From JANOSH01 sp031415695 (GTDB lineage Bacteria; Actinomycetota; Acidimicrobiia; Acidimicrobiales; Ilumatobacteraceae), in assembly GCA_031415695.1 (NCBI GenBank), contig JANOSH010000073.1, positions 1 to 6,103 of the forward strand: a stretch of DNA of 6,103 nt. The letters are read 5' to 3'. This document shows, piece after piece, positions 5,847 through 6,103 of the stretch. The position numbers and the translations under genes were made by a program. Each line of letters starts with the position of its first letter. The first letter of the stretch is position 1. A model generated the notes under the pieces. The model had not been told where the DNA came from. It ran no database searches and saw only the letters and a program-made list of their open reading frames with translations.

Positions 5847-6103
5847 TAATGTCGCAAGACAAGCCAACCAATCCGATGAGTTCATCATCATCCACATCAA
5901 GCGGCCAAGCCGCCGCAGGGGACAGCCAGCTGTCACTGCAAGGACCTGCGCACTCTGGTTCCGATCCGCGCACTTCTCAGGCCCTCGTTGCCGCAGAAGC
6001 GCAGCGTATGATCAACGAGATCATCGCGCAGGGACTCGCCAAGCACCTGGATGCCGTAGGGCACGCAGGTCTGGTGCAAACATCTGCCGGGAACAGCGGC
6101 AGC
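5840..6103 (+). CDS. gag-pol: gag N-terminus of the next repeat unit (true start of the polyprotein), partial
   Basis: This partial frame supplies the authentic Gag start missing on the left. Two in-frame ATGs are possible: 5840, inside the primer-binding site with G at -3, and 5849, with C at -3. Translation gives MSLMSQDKPTNPMSSSS, a Ser/Gly/Ala-rich disordered leader. At 5983 it becomes identical to the left copy and continues LVAAEAQRMINE in the same frame. It is cut by the window end. Joined to 108-5643 it makes a polyprotein of about 1,892 residues. The frame also stays open upstream through most of the LTR (back to the TAA at 5687), but without an earlier ATG. Confidence 0.85.
   Translation, partial: MSLMSQDKPTNPMSSSSSTSSGQAAAGDSQLSLQGPAHSGSDPRTSQALVAAEAQRMINEIIAQGLAKHLDAVGHAGLVQTSAGNSGS
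5983..6103 (+). repeat. direct repeat, copy 2 (gag N-terminal region)
   Basis: Identical over 121 bases to 108-228 and ended only by the window edge. Left of 5983 it carries the real gag leader, while left of 108 the other copy carries the inverted segment. This copy is therefore the trustworthy one for the gene start. Confidence 0.95.

Larger units (their letters stand above)
108..6103 (+). mobile_element. Ty1/copia-type LTR retrotransposon carrying a SET domain, circularly permuted
   Basis: Everything from 108 to the right end belongs to one copia-type element: gag, protease, integrase, extra SET module, reverse transcriptase, RNase H, polypurine tract, LTR, primer-binding site and the start of gag again. 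The integrase-before-RT order defines the Ty1/copia group. The left end begins inside gag and the right end returns to the same gag bases (5983-6103 equals 108-228), giving a repeat unit of 5,875 bp. With a second 157-bp LTR the integrated element would be about 6,032 bp. The main frame has no stop or frameshift and most catalytic residues are present, which suggests a young, possibly active copy. Target-site duplications and a second LTR are not visible, so insertion site and age cannot be judged. Confidence 0.95.

Noticed and set aside
1..6103. tRNA, rRNA, CRISPR array or host genes
   Set aside because: No cloverleaf, rRNA-like sequence or regularly spaced repeats were seen, and all bases outside the inverted arm are accounted for by the element.

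Overview
The window is almost entirely one Ty1/copia-type (Pseudoviridae) LTR retrotransposon from a eukaryote. A single uninterrupted frame runs to a TAA at 5641-5643. It encodes, in the copia order, Gag with two CCHC zinc knuckles, an aspartic protease, an integrase, reverse transcriptase (RT) and RNase H. The host cannot be named from the sequence. A GC-rich coding style, a single gag-pol frame and a primer-binding site matching the GGCTCATAACC anticodon arm of an initiator tRNA-Met (the fungal/protist spelling) suggest a fungus, oomycete, alga or other protist more than an animal or land plant. That is inference.

The unusual part is between integrase and RT. A long acidic linker (about 2839-3180) and a basic segment that normally sits just before RT are followed by an extra module at 3457-3909. 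This module has a small Cys/His motif (C-x9-C-x9-C-x2-H) and then a SET-type protein lysine methyltransferase domain that keeps its catalytic-core Tyr. It is in frame, and both flanking enzymes look intact. The element therefore seems to carry a histone-methyltransferase-like domain inside Pol. This may be a chromatin-interaction device analogous in concept to the chromodomains of chromoviruses, but unrelated to them.

Layout: 1-107 is a perfect inverted copy of 146-252 and is probably an assembly or amplification fold-back. Positions 108-1260 are Gag, 1501-1815 protease, 1915-2830 integrase, 2831-3456 linker, 3457-3909 Cys/His plus SET, 4066-4860 RT, and 5155-5600 RNase H. After the stop come a polypurine tract (5670-5678) and a compact 157-bp LTR (5679-5835, TG...CA). 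A half-tRNA-type primer-binding site (5836-5846) abuts the LTR. The start of a second gag (5840 or 5849 onward) follows and runs off the end.

The last 121 bases (5983-6103) are identical to 108-228, so the sequence closes on itself with a period of 5,875 bp. The true gag N-terminus is thus found at the right end of the window, not at 49. Joining the two gives a complete polyprotein of about 1,892 aa (from 5840) or 1,889 aa (from 5849), and a predicted two-LTR element of about 6,032 bp. The circular permutation could be a graph collapse through identical LTRs, a tandem array sharing an LTR, or a one-LTR circle.
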